Origin: Pinguiococcus pyrenoidosus
Taxonomy: Eukaryota; Sar; Pinguiophyceae; Pinguiochrysidales; Pinguiochrysidaceae
DNA length: 64,000 nucleotides
NCBI GenBank assembly: GCA_019677205.1
Contig: JAAMXY010000383.1
Coordinates: forward strand, 1 to 64,000
Direction: 5' to 3'
Of this stretch, positions 42,591 through 51,913 are shown piece after piece; positions within the stretch are counted from its first letter, which is position 1; every line of letters begins with the position of its first letter. The notes beneath the pieces were generated by a model that saw only the letters and a list, made by a program, of their open reading frames with translations, made no database searches and was not told the origin of the DNA. Made by a program: the position numbers and the translations under genes.

Positions 42591-45500
42591 TCAACCAGGA
42601 GCAGCTTCCTTTGCTTCGGCGTCCATCTGCTGCTTCGTGTATATCTCGATTGCGCGTGTCCGCGGCGTCGCCACATGCCCGACGTAGTCATCGTACGGCT
42701 GCGACTGCGAGACGGTCACACGAAGAATGTCATCGATGTCCTGACCATCGTTGTGTTCCCTTCGTGGCTCGATGCCCAACTGCCGAAGCTCCGCTCGAAG
42801 TCTTTCTGGTGTCTGCTGCGTGATTGCTTTGGTGGCGCGCGGATGCAAAGTACTCATCTTCAAAGCCTCTTCTTGGACGGAAGCGTGTTCCAGATCATCT
42901 GAGGCGGAAGAGAGCCTGAGAGCTTTGAGGGCAGTGGCGACTTCACTTCTCGTCTCGTTGGTGTTCTCATGCTCTTCAGGGACGTCGACATGCGCCGCAT
43001 CTGGGTGGGGCTTCTCGTCTTCCCCGCGGGGCTTGTCATCTCTCTGATGGACAACTGCGGCCTTCGTTTTGGTCCATTTGCTTGGCTGGGCATTCATGTC
43101 GCATCGCTCGAGCGCCGCCAAGGCGTCGTCCATCTCCACACGTTCTCGCTCCTGCGAATCGAAATCCAGGTGCCAGGAGAGATTCCGCATCTGTTGGGGC
43201 AGACTCTCCAGGAGCGTCCCCGAAGGCCTGCCGTCAACAGTCCAGAGCCGCACCCGGCGATCTAAGCCGCAGCTGATGATCACCTCTGGATCCGGCTGAT
43301 ACACCATCTCGGTGACGACGTCGTCGTGAGCTTCGACGCCCCATTGGAATCGACACAAGCCGCTCTTCAAGCTCGGCGGCCGGTATTGCTCCGGCGCGCA
43401 GCCATGGGGTTCGACGCCTGCTCTGCGGAGGCTTTCATGCCTCTCGCGGCGCAAGTCCTTCTGCAGCGCTTCGAGGTGGGCTCGTCGCAGCGTAAGGCCC
43501 GAGGCTGCAGGAAGTCGTCTCCGACGAACGCCGAGGGCCCGGAGGATGCCGCTGAGACCCCAGCATCGCAAGCGGCCCGAATCGTCGCCGACGTAGATGC
43601 GCTTGGTTGAGGGATTCCACGCCAGTGCCGTAGGCATGTTTGCTGCCGCGAGCCTGGGGGAATCGATGCGCGGATAGTTCACCCATTCGACCTCGTCGTC
43701 GTCATCGTTGTCGTCGACATCATCGTAGTCGTACGGAGCTTCGCCCTTCCCAACTTGGTGATACAAAGGGAACGGCTGCCTCTCTTCCCCTGCATAGCCG
43801 CAATCCGTGGGCGGCGCGTTGAGGAATTGGTAGAGCACGCAGTTCTTCCAGCCGCAGTGCCGAAGTCCCCAAAGTCGGAGCGCGCCGTCGCTGCAGCCGC
43901 CGATGAGCAGCGGATAGTCGTCGAGAATCTGGAGAGCCAGGACGCTAAACTGGAGGCGGGGTCGCGGGTCTTTCTTGTCCACTGGATGGACCAAGTCGCT
44001 GTCGTTGTCGTGGTTGACATTGATCTCTGATCCGCGGGTGACGCCCGTCTCTTTGCGTAGATTCGCTCTTCGGCTGTCACCCTCGTCGTCATCAAAAAGC
44101 GAGCTCGTTGACGACCAACTGGAGCGCGCGCTTCGATCGTCCTTCACGACGTCCATTTCTTCGACCATTGCATTCACGTGCTCGTCGTCAAGGATGCCGG
44201 CGTCCTGCTCTTCGTCTACCGCTGATGGATTGGCGTCGTCCAGCAGTAGCGCTTCGCATTTGCCCGTCTCGAAGTCCCACACGCGGACCCCGTCCCCGGG
44301 GACGCTTTGCGAGGTGACGTACAGACTGGCGGCGTCGCTGTAGAGGCACATGCTAACTTCTCCGCCGGGGTGGCCAAACTGGTCGTCAAAGGTTCGGACC
44401 GCTCGGCAGACGTCGGCCGCCGAGTCGTCGTAGACGACAGTGGCGCCATCAGCGTAGCTCGCCACGATGCGGTTGGGAAGGTAGTGGATGCCAATGACGG
44501 CACGTCCGTCTCGCCTCGGGTGCGTCTGCTTCATGAGCACTCCAGTGCGGCAGCTGTGGGCGGTGATACCGCCTTGGCGGTTCCCGACGAAGATCCGCTG
44601 CTCGCGAGAGTCCAGGCGAAGCGCCGAGATGTCGGCGTCCGACAGCGCCTTGAAGATTTGGCGGAGGCGTCCGGTGACGCCGTCCCAGATGCCCAGCGAG
44701 TTGTCAAAAGCCGTGTAGATGTGGAGCCGCTTCGAAGCGAACTGGACGCAGGAGACGGGGTGTTCGTGCGTCAGGGGCTCCTTCTCACGACGGATCTGAT
44801 CCAGCACAAAGAGCCTCTTCGTGCACACAACGGTTCGCGCCGTCCCGGAGCCCTCGGCGCTGGTTTCCCTGGACGACACGGATGGGGTGCTGCCCCGGAT
44901 GCTGCTGACGCTCTGCGCAGCGAAAGGGTCCGGAAGAGGCTGAAACTCAGGGAGCCGCTCAAAGTTGATGGGCGGCAGGGCGGCACGCAGCTTGACGTGG
45001 GCGAATGCGGTGACAGCGGATTTCTGCGCTTCCAGGTGGCCGGTCGCTTTGTTGACCGCGACGCTTTGCACGCAGGAAAACATGCGGAGATCCCACACCT
45101 TCAGCACGCCCAGAGAGTCCAGGCTGAGCAGTTCATGGGAGTCGTCGACGCATTGGCACTGAAGAATGCTGGCGCGGTGGCCCTTCAGCCTGGTCACGGC
45201 GTTGCCAACGATTGGGGACCAGAGGAACACATCGTGGTCGAAGCCGCAGGAGGCCAGGAGCTTGTGATGTGGACAGTACGATAGCTTCAGTACGCCCTTC
45301 TTGTGCCCCTGAAGGAAGTGCTCCTGCGTGCAGGTGAACAGGTCCCACGTGCGGATGCCCTTGTCCCAGCCTCCCGAGGCGATGCAGTCCAAGCCGCACA
45401 GCTCGACGACGTCGTTGATGATGTCTCCATGGCCGCCGTCTGCCGGAGGCTTTAGGCTGCCCGAGAAGCAGCGTTTCTTGACGTCCCAAGCATGGATTTT

Positions 45501-46463
45501 CCCGGTGGTCGCTGCGCCGTAGAGCAGGTTGGTCGCGGTCGCGTAGCACAGCGCCGTGTACGTGCTGCTTGCCTGCATGCCGAAAAGTCGCGCGTAGCGG
45601 AGGCTGCGATGCACCGACTCGTCTACGCTCCAGACGTTCAGCGCACCGTCGGCGCACGCAGTGACCACGCTGTCCATGGGCTCGACGTAGGTGATGGCGG
45701 TGGGCACGTCCCGCCCGTGGTCGAGGCCCGCAAGTTTCTTGAACGTTCTGCCGCACAGGACGCCCACGACCGGATTGCGCTGCTCGAGGAAGAACAGCTT
45801 CTCGTGCCGGGGCACCGCGAAGACCTTCTCCATGGCCTCTGGGAAGCGGATCTTCTTGAGGGCGTCCAAGTTGTCTTCCGTCGTGGTGTATCGTTCGATG
45901 GGATCGTGAGCCGTTTTCTCCCGGAAGGCGCTCGCCTTCTCCACGACGAAGCGCGTGAACTCCTCCCATTCCATCACTCCATCGCCGTTGACGTCCACCT
46001 CGTCGAAGAGGTCCTTCAAGCTGGCCACCATCTCCAGCAAGGTGATTTTTTGGGGCACCGAGAAGCCCTCCGCCCTCTCGGCAGCCGTGGGAACCAGCGG
46101 CTGCGCCATGTACTCTCGACCGTGAGCCACCATGATCTCGATGAACTCGCTCAGATCAATGATGTGGTCCTTCGCGTCGAAGGCGCGCTTGATGGAGGCC
46201 ACCTTCTTCGCGTCCAGCTGGATCATGAGCTCCAGAGACACCCGATCTCGGATCAGTCTCTTGACGGTGTATCGCGTGCGGGGCGAGTACTGCGCTTCCA
46301 TCTGAGCTTGCCACGCCTCCGCCTCGCGGAGCTCAGAGCTGGCTTCCTCCGCCTCCGAGATGCGAGGGATCAGGAGCTCGGCCTTGCTGGACCCCTCCCG
46401 GAGAAGGTTCTGCCTCCGCCGGTACAGAGCCTTGCGGCTGCTGCGTCTCTGCAGCGTCGCCAT
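42591..46463 (-). CDS. EF-hand and WD40 repeat protein (WDR49/WDR64/EFCAB8-like)
   Basis: One uninterrupted frame of 1290 aa. The N-terminal helical region is followed by an EF-hand pair; the second is canonical (DVNGDGVMEWEEF). At least eight WD40 blades follow in two groups: VTACADGALNVWSVD, GAATTGKIHAWDVK, ASGGWDKGIRTWDLF, ASCGFDHDVFLWSP, SLDSLGVLKVWDLR, YTAFDNSLGIWDGV, IGGCSDGALRLWGL, ISCGLDRRVRLWTV. Acidic linkers separate them. The EF-hand-then-WD40 order is that of WDR49/WDR64/EFCAB8 proteins, often found in ciliated organisms, so an axonemal role is plausible but inferred. I chose the ATG at 46461-46463. The stop lies 42 bp from the stop of the plus-strand neighbour. Confidence 0.87.
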   Translation of the reverse strand: MATLQRRSSRKALYRRRQNLLREGSSKAELLIPRISEAEEASSELREAEAWQAQMEAQYSPRTRYTVKRLIRDRVSLELMIQLDAKKVASIKRAFDAKDHIIDLSEFIEIMVAHGREYMAQPLVPTAAERAEGFSVPQKITLLEMVASLKDLFDEVDVNGDGVMEWEEFTRFVVEKASAFREKTAHDPIERYTTTEDNLDALKKIRFPEAMEKVFAVPRHEKLFFLEQRNPVVGVLCGRTFKKLAGLDHGRDVPTAITYVEPMDSVVTACADGALNVWSVDESVHRSLRYARLFGMQASSTYTALCYATATNLLYGAATTGKIHAWDVKKRCFSGSLKPPADGGHGDIINDVVELCGLDCIASGGWDKGIRTWDLFTCTQEHFLQGHKKGVLKLSYCPHHKLLASCGFDHDVFLWSPIVGNAVTRLKGHRASILQCQCVDDSHELLSLDSLGVLKVWDLRMFSCVQSVAVNKATGHLEAQKSAVTAFAHVKLRAALPPINFERLPEFQPLPDPFAAQSVSSIRGSTPSVSSRETSAEGSGTARTVVCTKRLFVLDQIRREKEPLTHEHPVSCVQFASKRLHIYTAFDNSLGIWDGVTGRLRQIFKALSDADISALRLDSREQRIFVGNRQGGITAHSCRTGVLMKQTHPRRDGRAVIGIHYLPNRIVASYADGATVVYDDSAADVCRAVRTFDDQFGHPGGEVSMCLYSDAASLYVTSQSVPGDGVRVWDFETGKCEALLLDDANPSAVDEEQDAGILDDEHVNAMVEEMDVVKDDRSARSSWSSTSSLFDDDEGDSRRANLRKETGVTRGSEINVNHDNDSDLVHPVDKKDPRPRLQFSVLALQILDDYPLLIGGCSDGALRLWGLRHCGWKNCVLYQFLNAPPTDCGYAGEERQPFPLYHQVGKGEAPYDYDDVDDNDDDDEVEWVNYPRIDSPRLAAANMPTALAWNPSTKRIYVGDDSGRLRCWGLSGILRALGVRRRRLPAASGLTLRRAHLEALQKDLRRERHESLRRAGVEPHGCAPEQYRPPSLKSGLCRFQWGVEAHDDVVTEMVYQPDPEVIISCGLDRRVRLWTVDGRPSGTLLESLPQQMRNLSWHLDFDSQERERVEMDDALAALERCDMNAQPSKWTKTKAAVVHQRDDKPRGEDEKPHPDAAHVDVPEEHENTNETRSEVATALKALRLSSASDDLEHASVQEEALKMSTLHPRATKAITQQTPERLRAELRQLGIEPRREHNDGQDIDDILRVTVSQSQPYDDYVGHVATPRTRAIEIYTKQQMDAEAKEAAPG

Positions 46464-47080
46464 CACTTTCCACCAAAGCACCGCTTCAGGCCAAAGCCTA
46501 CTTTGTACTGCTCCCGTCTTCTCCTCTCATCACGAGGCAGCTTGCAGGGTTATGGGCATGTTGCACGTTTGACGCCCAAAGGCGGCGGAGGAAACCTCTC
46601 CGCAAGCAGGAAAATGTTCTTGGTCCTGGTCCGGGCCCGGACCCACCGCCACCCTGTATTCGTGCCGATGTCGTGATTATTGGTATCCGTCACAAATCGG
46701 TATCCGTGATGCAACTCAACCTGAGGTGTCCGTCTGTCCCGGCGCAAAGTTGAATAGCGCCGTTATCTTATCAGTATCTTTACCGTTTTCATCGCTCCTC
46801 CGCCAAAGTTAAGCGCAATCTGTGGGTGAAGAGACCACATGATTCAAACGCTTGCGCGGGTATAGTTTTGGGCTGCTGTCCTGAAGAGAGCCAGGCGATC
46901 GTGGGGCCCACGAGGCGAGGGAGTGGCAAATGCAGTTGTCAAGCAGCTCGAAACTCAGATTTCTGTGGCTTGCGCTGCTGCTTGGGGGCTCTACTGAGCT
47001 CTTCCGGCAAGTGAGGGCTCCTCGGCGACTTTCTGGGGTGTTTTTATCGTCCAAACTCGTCGGAAACTCCAAGAAAACCA
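46464..47080. promoter_or_regulatory. Divergent interval WD40 gene / tocopherol-cyclase-like gene
   Basis: A 617-bp head-to-head spacer. A weak CCCGGCGCAAAG (about 46738-46749) resembles the E2F-like element but does not fit it well. No gene is seen. Confidence 0.3.
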
Positions 47081-48556
47081 ATGGTTTGTCGTTTTGATCC
47101 GCCGCTTATCAACGATTTTGTCTGGCATTTTGACTTCTTTCTCGGTTGTTCTGCGCCGATAGGGAATAGGAATGAGAAGGGGAATGGAAATGGGAAGCAA
47201 GACGGTGTCAAGCTGCAGGCTTTGGCCACGGTGGCGTCGCCTTTCAACCCTCAGATGCTGCCGAAGAACGAGAAGCGCTTCTTCCAGGGCTACTACATGC
47301 GACTGGTGGACCATGCGAAGCGGACGACGGTGGCTGTGGTCTTGGGTTCTTTTCGCAGAAGTCGCCGCGGCAAGATGGGCGCGCCGCTGGATCAGTTTGA
47401 CGAGCACTACGTGTGCGTCATGGTGAACGGGAGGACCTTTCATCACTTCGTCGACGCGGGAGACGCTCAATACGTCCGAATGGTGGACATCGAAGAGCCT
47501 GACGAGTGGAAGCCGAGCTTCCAGTGGTCCGCACCATCGGTTGGCGTCTTCGCCGTAGACGGGGATGAGGGAAAAGTGGAACTGTCGCTACCTGGGGTGG
47601 ACCTCAAGATGAGATTCACGAGGCGAGTGCCGTGGGGAAAGGGGCCGCAGGACGGACCGGAGGGATGGTTGCGCCAGACCCCTTTCTTGCCATGTCACTA
47701 CTTCGTCTACTCCATGGCGTCTCGCTCAACGTACGCCGTGCGGCTGCGCTCGGGGCCTCCAGGCCCGCAGCCCTACCCCGCGTTTCAGGTCTGAGTCTCC
47801 CCCGCTCGAAGATGGTGTGTTTCTTGTCCAGCTTCCAACGCAATTGCTGCTTCGTCGCAGGAGCAACGGGGGAAGGGGTACACGCATATTGAAGCAAACT
47901 ACGGCTCCAACTTCCCTTCTGGATGGGTCTGGATCCAAGGAGTCTCCGGCGACGGCAAGATGCAATTTCTCACAGTGGGGGGGAACTTCGTCGTTGCGGG
48001 TAGGGACAAGGGGAACACAAAATGGCATTGTGCGCCGCGTTCGCCGCTTTGCGTCTCATGTCAAGTGCTGCCCATAGGCCTCGAGACTCGGTCCTGGATC
48101 ACCGCGTTCCGCAGCCCTTCGCTGAATGCCACGTTTCGGACGACAGATGGCGACCGCTTTTCCAATGTGCAGTGGACCCGCTCCGGTGGCCACTGCAGCT
48201 TCAACGTCGCCAGCAGGAGGCCATTCCGGAAGACGCGTACGCGGCTCTTCGTGGAGGTGAGGAGGCTTGTGCCGATCTTCGAGGTCTAGAAGAATTGAGC
48301 CGTCGCTCACCATCGCTTGCAACGCAAGGTGTTCGCCAACGCCAGCAGCTTTGGGGAGAGCATCTATGTGCCGACGCCGAACGGCTTCTCCCGGGAACCT
48401 GGTTGCCAAGAAGCGCATCATGGGATTCTCTCCTTGACGGTAGAGGATGATGCGCTGGAAACGGACGGGGGCTCGGTTGGCGACGCAAGGAGAAACCGCA
48501 CCTTGTTTCTGCCGCTCTCGGCGCTGGAGTTTGGGGGCATGCATCTCTACTCCTAG
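47081..48556 (+). CDS. Tocopherol-cyclase-like protein (PF14249-type fold)
   Basis: Four exons, 47081-47788, 47861-47999, 48066-48256 and 48329-48556, give 421 aa. Family features in order: FFQGYYMRLVDHAKRTTVAV; PFLPCHYFVYSMAS; then across the first intron GYTHIEANYGSNFPSGWVWI; NFVV; a core with WTRSGGHCSF; and near the end IYVPTPNGFSREPGCQEA. These correspond to the blocks of tocopherol-cyclase-like proteins (a CYH motif, then G-Y-x-E-x-x-x-G-x-x-FP-x-x-W-x-WIQ). Plant VTE1 makes the chromanol ring of vitamin E, but the wider family includes lipocalin-like proteins of unknown role. No clear plastid leader is seen, and the first 45 aa are poor in motifs, so a missing 5' exon is possible. Confidence 0.78.
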
Positions 48557-48686
48557 GCAGAGCGTGGCAAGCCGTGGGACGCACGGGCTGTCTGGGTGGC
48601 ACAAAGACGTGAATGGCACAGAGGCAGGGGGGACGTCCTGCGCAATACTCAGGCTCGTCAAGCTCGGAGGCAATCTCTATCTGGTA

Positions 48687-51488
48687 CTAGTACTTCCACT
48701 CTTCAATTGAGGGATCCTCCGGTCCGTCGTCCTCCCTCACTTGCGAGTAGATGTTGATGCGACTTGCGGCGTCCATCTCGTCGAGTCGCCTTTTCTTCCT
48801 CTCAAGATGCAGCGCAATCCGATGGCTCATTCTCTCTCGGGCACCTGCGGCTGTCGACGCCGCTGGCTGCTTCGCGTTCACGAAGAGGAGAAAGTCTGCC
48901 CACGTCGCCGGTCTGCCGTCAGCCGCATCCAGAGGATCCAAGGCCTGCAGCCCGACAGCGCCCGTCGGCATCGCTTCCGTGTCTTGCTCCTTGGTCTCCG
49001 TCGGAGACGCTGTGTCGAGAAGGGGGGAACCCCCAGGCTCTCTTGAGATGCTCGCATCTTGCGCGAGGAAGTCACGCCACTCATCAAGCAGCTTCACGCT
49101 CTTCAACGACTCGGCATCTCCAGAACGAACAAATTCTAGAATGGCATGAACTGCAAGGGGGTCGTCGCCGAAGCTTCTCTTGCGGAAGTCAAGCAGGTGC
49201 ACGGCAAACTCCAAGCGGCGACGTCGACGATGCGCGTCGTCTTCATGATTCCCTCTTTGTTTGGCGTCGCCCGCCTTGGGCGTTTCAGCCACGCAATCCT
49301 GAAGCCTAAAAGCGCTCGACTGAGCCGTCTCAGGAGCAGCTCTGTCTCCTCCGTCCGCGCCAGGTTTCTCGCCGGCGCTAGGCAATGACGAACGGTGACT
49401 CGGCGACCGCTCCATGCTCATTCGGACGGCGGCGAGGTCGGCGAGTCCCCGATTTCCAAAGCTTGCGAATGGCTGTTGCTTCGCAAAGAAGTCGACGATA
49501 CTAGGCGCGGCGAGACGGACGCACTGCACCAGGCTTTGCATGCGCACAATCTCCTCCTCGGCGACCTCCAGGGCCATCCGAAGACTGTTGATATCGTGGT
49601 TGGCCTCGCTAAGCGCTTCCTGCGCCTTGGACGCGCGATTCAGCTCCGTCTCCGCAGTGCTCATGAGCTGCGTTACGACGGCCTCCTGCTGCGTTGAGTA
49701 CTCTTCTAGCGTGCGTGCGGTTTCCCGCTGCTCGAGGAATGTCGTGAGCAGCTGAGTGCTCGAGTAAAGACCTTCCAGCCTGCCGTACAGAGCGATGTGG
49801 CGCCAAGCTCGCAGGATCTTGGACAGCCACGCCCTTTTCTTCACTCGGTGGTACAAGCGGATCAAGCTGTTCGCATCGCGGCGCTCTCTCTTCTTCTGCT
49901 CCCCAATTGCTCTCCAAGCCTGAAAGAATCGGCGCCGAGTCGCCTCGCCATACGTCCGCCAGGTATCAACGGCGGAGACGCGGAGCCTCCGCTGGTGCTT
50001 CGCCCTTTGCCTCCAGGCGTCCAACACCATTTTGGCTCGCTTTGTCGCGTACCGACGCTGCCGCTCTTTGACGGTCGCCATGACGCGTGCGAAGCGGCGC
50101 CACGGATAGAAGGCGAGTTTCTGGACCCGGACGTCGTGGAAGTAGTCGACCTGACGAACGTTGTACCGAACTTGATACACCGGCTGCGCGCCCTGCTGGG
50201 CCTGCACAGCGCCATGGAGAACCCCGCCGTTGACGTAGGAAGTCCAAGATCTCCACGAGGTGAAGATCTTGGCGAGTTTGGCTCTCCGCCGCCGCACTAC
50301 TGCACGCTTCCCGAAGTCTTTCCGAACCGCGACCACATCTCGCCAGGCGGCGAAGGCCGCCACAAGCTGTTTCCTGCCGCGATGGTCCTGATACTCACCG
50401 ACGACGGTACGCCGCATCTCCGTGTACACCATCTGCGGCGTGATGAGACCCCGAGGCCCGGTCAGCATCGTCGAGTCTTTGGCTTCCAGCCGACCTCGAG
50501 CCTCCTGCAGCCTCCGGCGGTAGACGCCCATCATGCGGCGTCTGCTTCGTGGCCCAAGCGCCACGTCGCGCCATGCTTGGCACACGGACGAAAGTAGCTT
50601 GCGATCGACGTCGAGGCGCATCCCCTCCGCTCGGGCTCGCAAGAGCCGCTTCAGCTCCTGGTGTCGCCGCAGCGTGCCAAGAGCCTCGCTCAGCGTGCGG
50701 CGTTCTTTGGCCGCTCGCATCCTCCACACAGCTGCCAAGATCTCCACTTCTCTCCTCACCGCCGCTCGAGGATGCCCCGGCTTCTTTGCGGCGTACTGGC
50801 GGCGAAGTCGCTCGGAGCGCAGAAACCTCATGCGCTGAACCCCACCACGAATCGTCGCGCACACTTTGATTGCGGCAGCGCGGCGCCGCTGTTCGACCTC
50901 AAGGTCGACGCCTCCACCCAAGGCGTCGCGCATAGTTGCGAGGCGCCCATCGACCCGCTTCACGATGGACGCCATGGCCTCGAGATGCGCTGTCGAAGGT
51001 CGTTGCTCGCTGGACGGGTACAGAATCTCGTGAAGACTTGCTGCCGCGGCCTCGACCTCTTTGCCCGCAAGGCTCGGGACGCTGCCTGGCGCCGTCTGCA
51101 GCTTCTTCCGCCGCGGTTTCCTTTTCGACACGAGACGTCGATTGTCCAGCTGGGAGGATAAAGCCTTTCGCGGCGGGTCGACGCTTTGGGGCCGCAGCTG
51201 TGAGAGCGCCTCCACATCTCTTGCCCGCCTCTCTCGCACGTCGCTGAAGCGGCTTCGGAGCCGCGACTTGTGCTTCTCCCGCCGGCGGCGGTCCCACGGA
51301 AGTGCCGGCTGCCCGACGTCCGGTGGTAGGCGCCCGATCACGCGTTGCGCCTCGGCGCACTCTCTCAAGAGAACGATTTCCTCCAGACTGCTACAGCTGC
51401 TGCTGATACTCTCTGGACCGGCGCTGAAGCCTCTCAGCGGCGGAGGCATGCCGGGAGTGATCCCGCGTCTCGCTCTTGGCATCTGCAT
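48687..51488 (-). CDS. Sfi1-like repeat protein (centrin-binding type)
   Basis: One uninterrupted frame of 933 aa, very rich in Arg. The central part contains at least nine helical repeats spaced around a conserved Trp: VCQAWRDVALG, AFAAWRDVVAV, IFTSWRSWTS, FYPWRRFARVM, VLDAWRQRAK, AVDTWRTYGEA, FFQAWRAIGEQ, ILRAWRHIALY. This is the signature of Sfi1 and related centrosomal or basal-body proteins, in which each repeat binds one centrin. A coiled coil follows (STAETELNRASKAQEAL to EEEIVRMQSLV), then a charged C-terminus. The N-terminal part is basic and disordered. Role at the microtubule-organising centre is inferred. The ATG at 51486-51488 is genuine. Confidence 0.8.
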   Translation of the reverse strand: MQMPRARRGITPGMPPPLRGFSAGPESISSSCSSLEEIVLLRECAEAQRVIGRLPPDVGQPALPWDRRRREKHKSRLRSRFSDVRERRARDVEALSQLRPQSVDPPRKALSSQLDNRRLVSKRKPRRKKLQTAPGSVPSLAGKEVEAAAASLHEILYPSSEQRPSTAHLEAMASIVKRVDGRLATMRDALGGGVDLEVEQRRRAAAIKVCATIRGGVQRMRFLRSERLRRQYAAKKPGHPRAAVRREVEILAAVWRMRAAKERRTLSEALGTLRRHQELKRLLRARAEGMRLDVDRKLLSSVCQAWRDVALGPRSRRRMMGVYRRRLQEARGRLEAKDSTMLTGPRGLITPQMVYTEMRRTVVGEYQDHRGRKQLVAAFAAWRDVVAVRKDFGKRAVVRRRRAKLAKIFTSWRSWTSYVNGGVLHGAVQAQQGAQPVYQVRYNVRQVDYFHDVRVQKLAFYPWRRFARVMATVKERQRRYATKRAKMVLDAWRQRAKHQRRLRVSAVDTWRTYGEATRRRFFQAWRAIGEQKKRERRDANSLIRLYHRVKKRAWLSKILRAWRHIALYGRLEGLYSSTQLLTTFLEQRETARTLEEYSTQQEAVVTQLMSTAETELNRASKAQEALSEANHDINSLRMALEVAEEEIVRMQSLVQCVRLAAPSIVDFFAKQQPFASFGNRGLADLAAVRMSMERSPSHRSSLPSAGEKPGADGGDRAAPETAQSSAFRLQDCVAETPKAGDAKQRGNHEDDAHRRRRRLEFAVHLLDFRKRSFGDDPLAVHAILEFVRSGDAESLKSVKLLDEWRDFLAQDASISREPGGSPLLDTASPTETKEQDTEAMPTGAVGLQALDPLDAADGRPATWADFLLFVNAKQPAASTAAGARERMSHRIALHLERKKRRLDEMDAASRINIYSQVREDDGPEDPSIEEWKY

Positions 51489-51556
51489 CTACGTCTGGAT
51501 GTGCATCATGGTTTCCCGGGCGCTCTCCTTCCTCGTCCTTCCCTTCCTTCCTTCTT

Positions 51557-51589
<33 letters not shown>

Positions 51590-51913
51590 ATCTGTCTATC
51601 TCTTACGCCTCAGCAGCGTGAAAGTTGTGACGGACGAAAGACGCTGGCGGCGTCAAGGGCTGTGGCGCCGAGATACTGGTCTGCAGAATCCGGAGGGCCT
51701 CCGGATTGTGTGCCCCAGGCCTTCTTGGCGGCTGTACGACAGGCCTTTCCGCCTCGCTGGTCCCACGGTTTCTCAGGGGCTCCCTTGAAGCTTCTGAGTC
51801 TGGAGTCTGGGTCCACGGGGGACCGAACAGAAAGTCCGTGGCGCCGCCGCTCTTGTGCAGTGTTGACTCGGCTTTCTTGCCTCGCCGATTCTCCGGCTTT
51901 TGGAAATGACTTG
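51489..51913. promoter_or_regulatory. Divergent interval with CT-rich microsatellite
   Basis: A 425-bp head-to-head spacer. A (CT)n/(CTTC)n tract covers about 51541-51600. No E2F-like site is seen. The downstream plus-strand frame is open through the whole spacer but has no ATG until 51914. Confidence 0.5.
51551..51600. repeat. (CT)n microsatellite
   Basis: A nearly pure CT run with a few G and A interruptions, in the Sfi1-like / IQ-SAM-ANK divergent promoter. Confidence 0.9.

Noticed and set aside
51476-51913. N-terminal extension of the IQ/SAM/ANK frame through the CT repeat
   Set aside because: The frame is open but its apparent start is TTG, it translates the microsatellite into Leu-Ser repeats, and there is no ATG before 51914.
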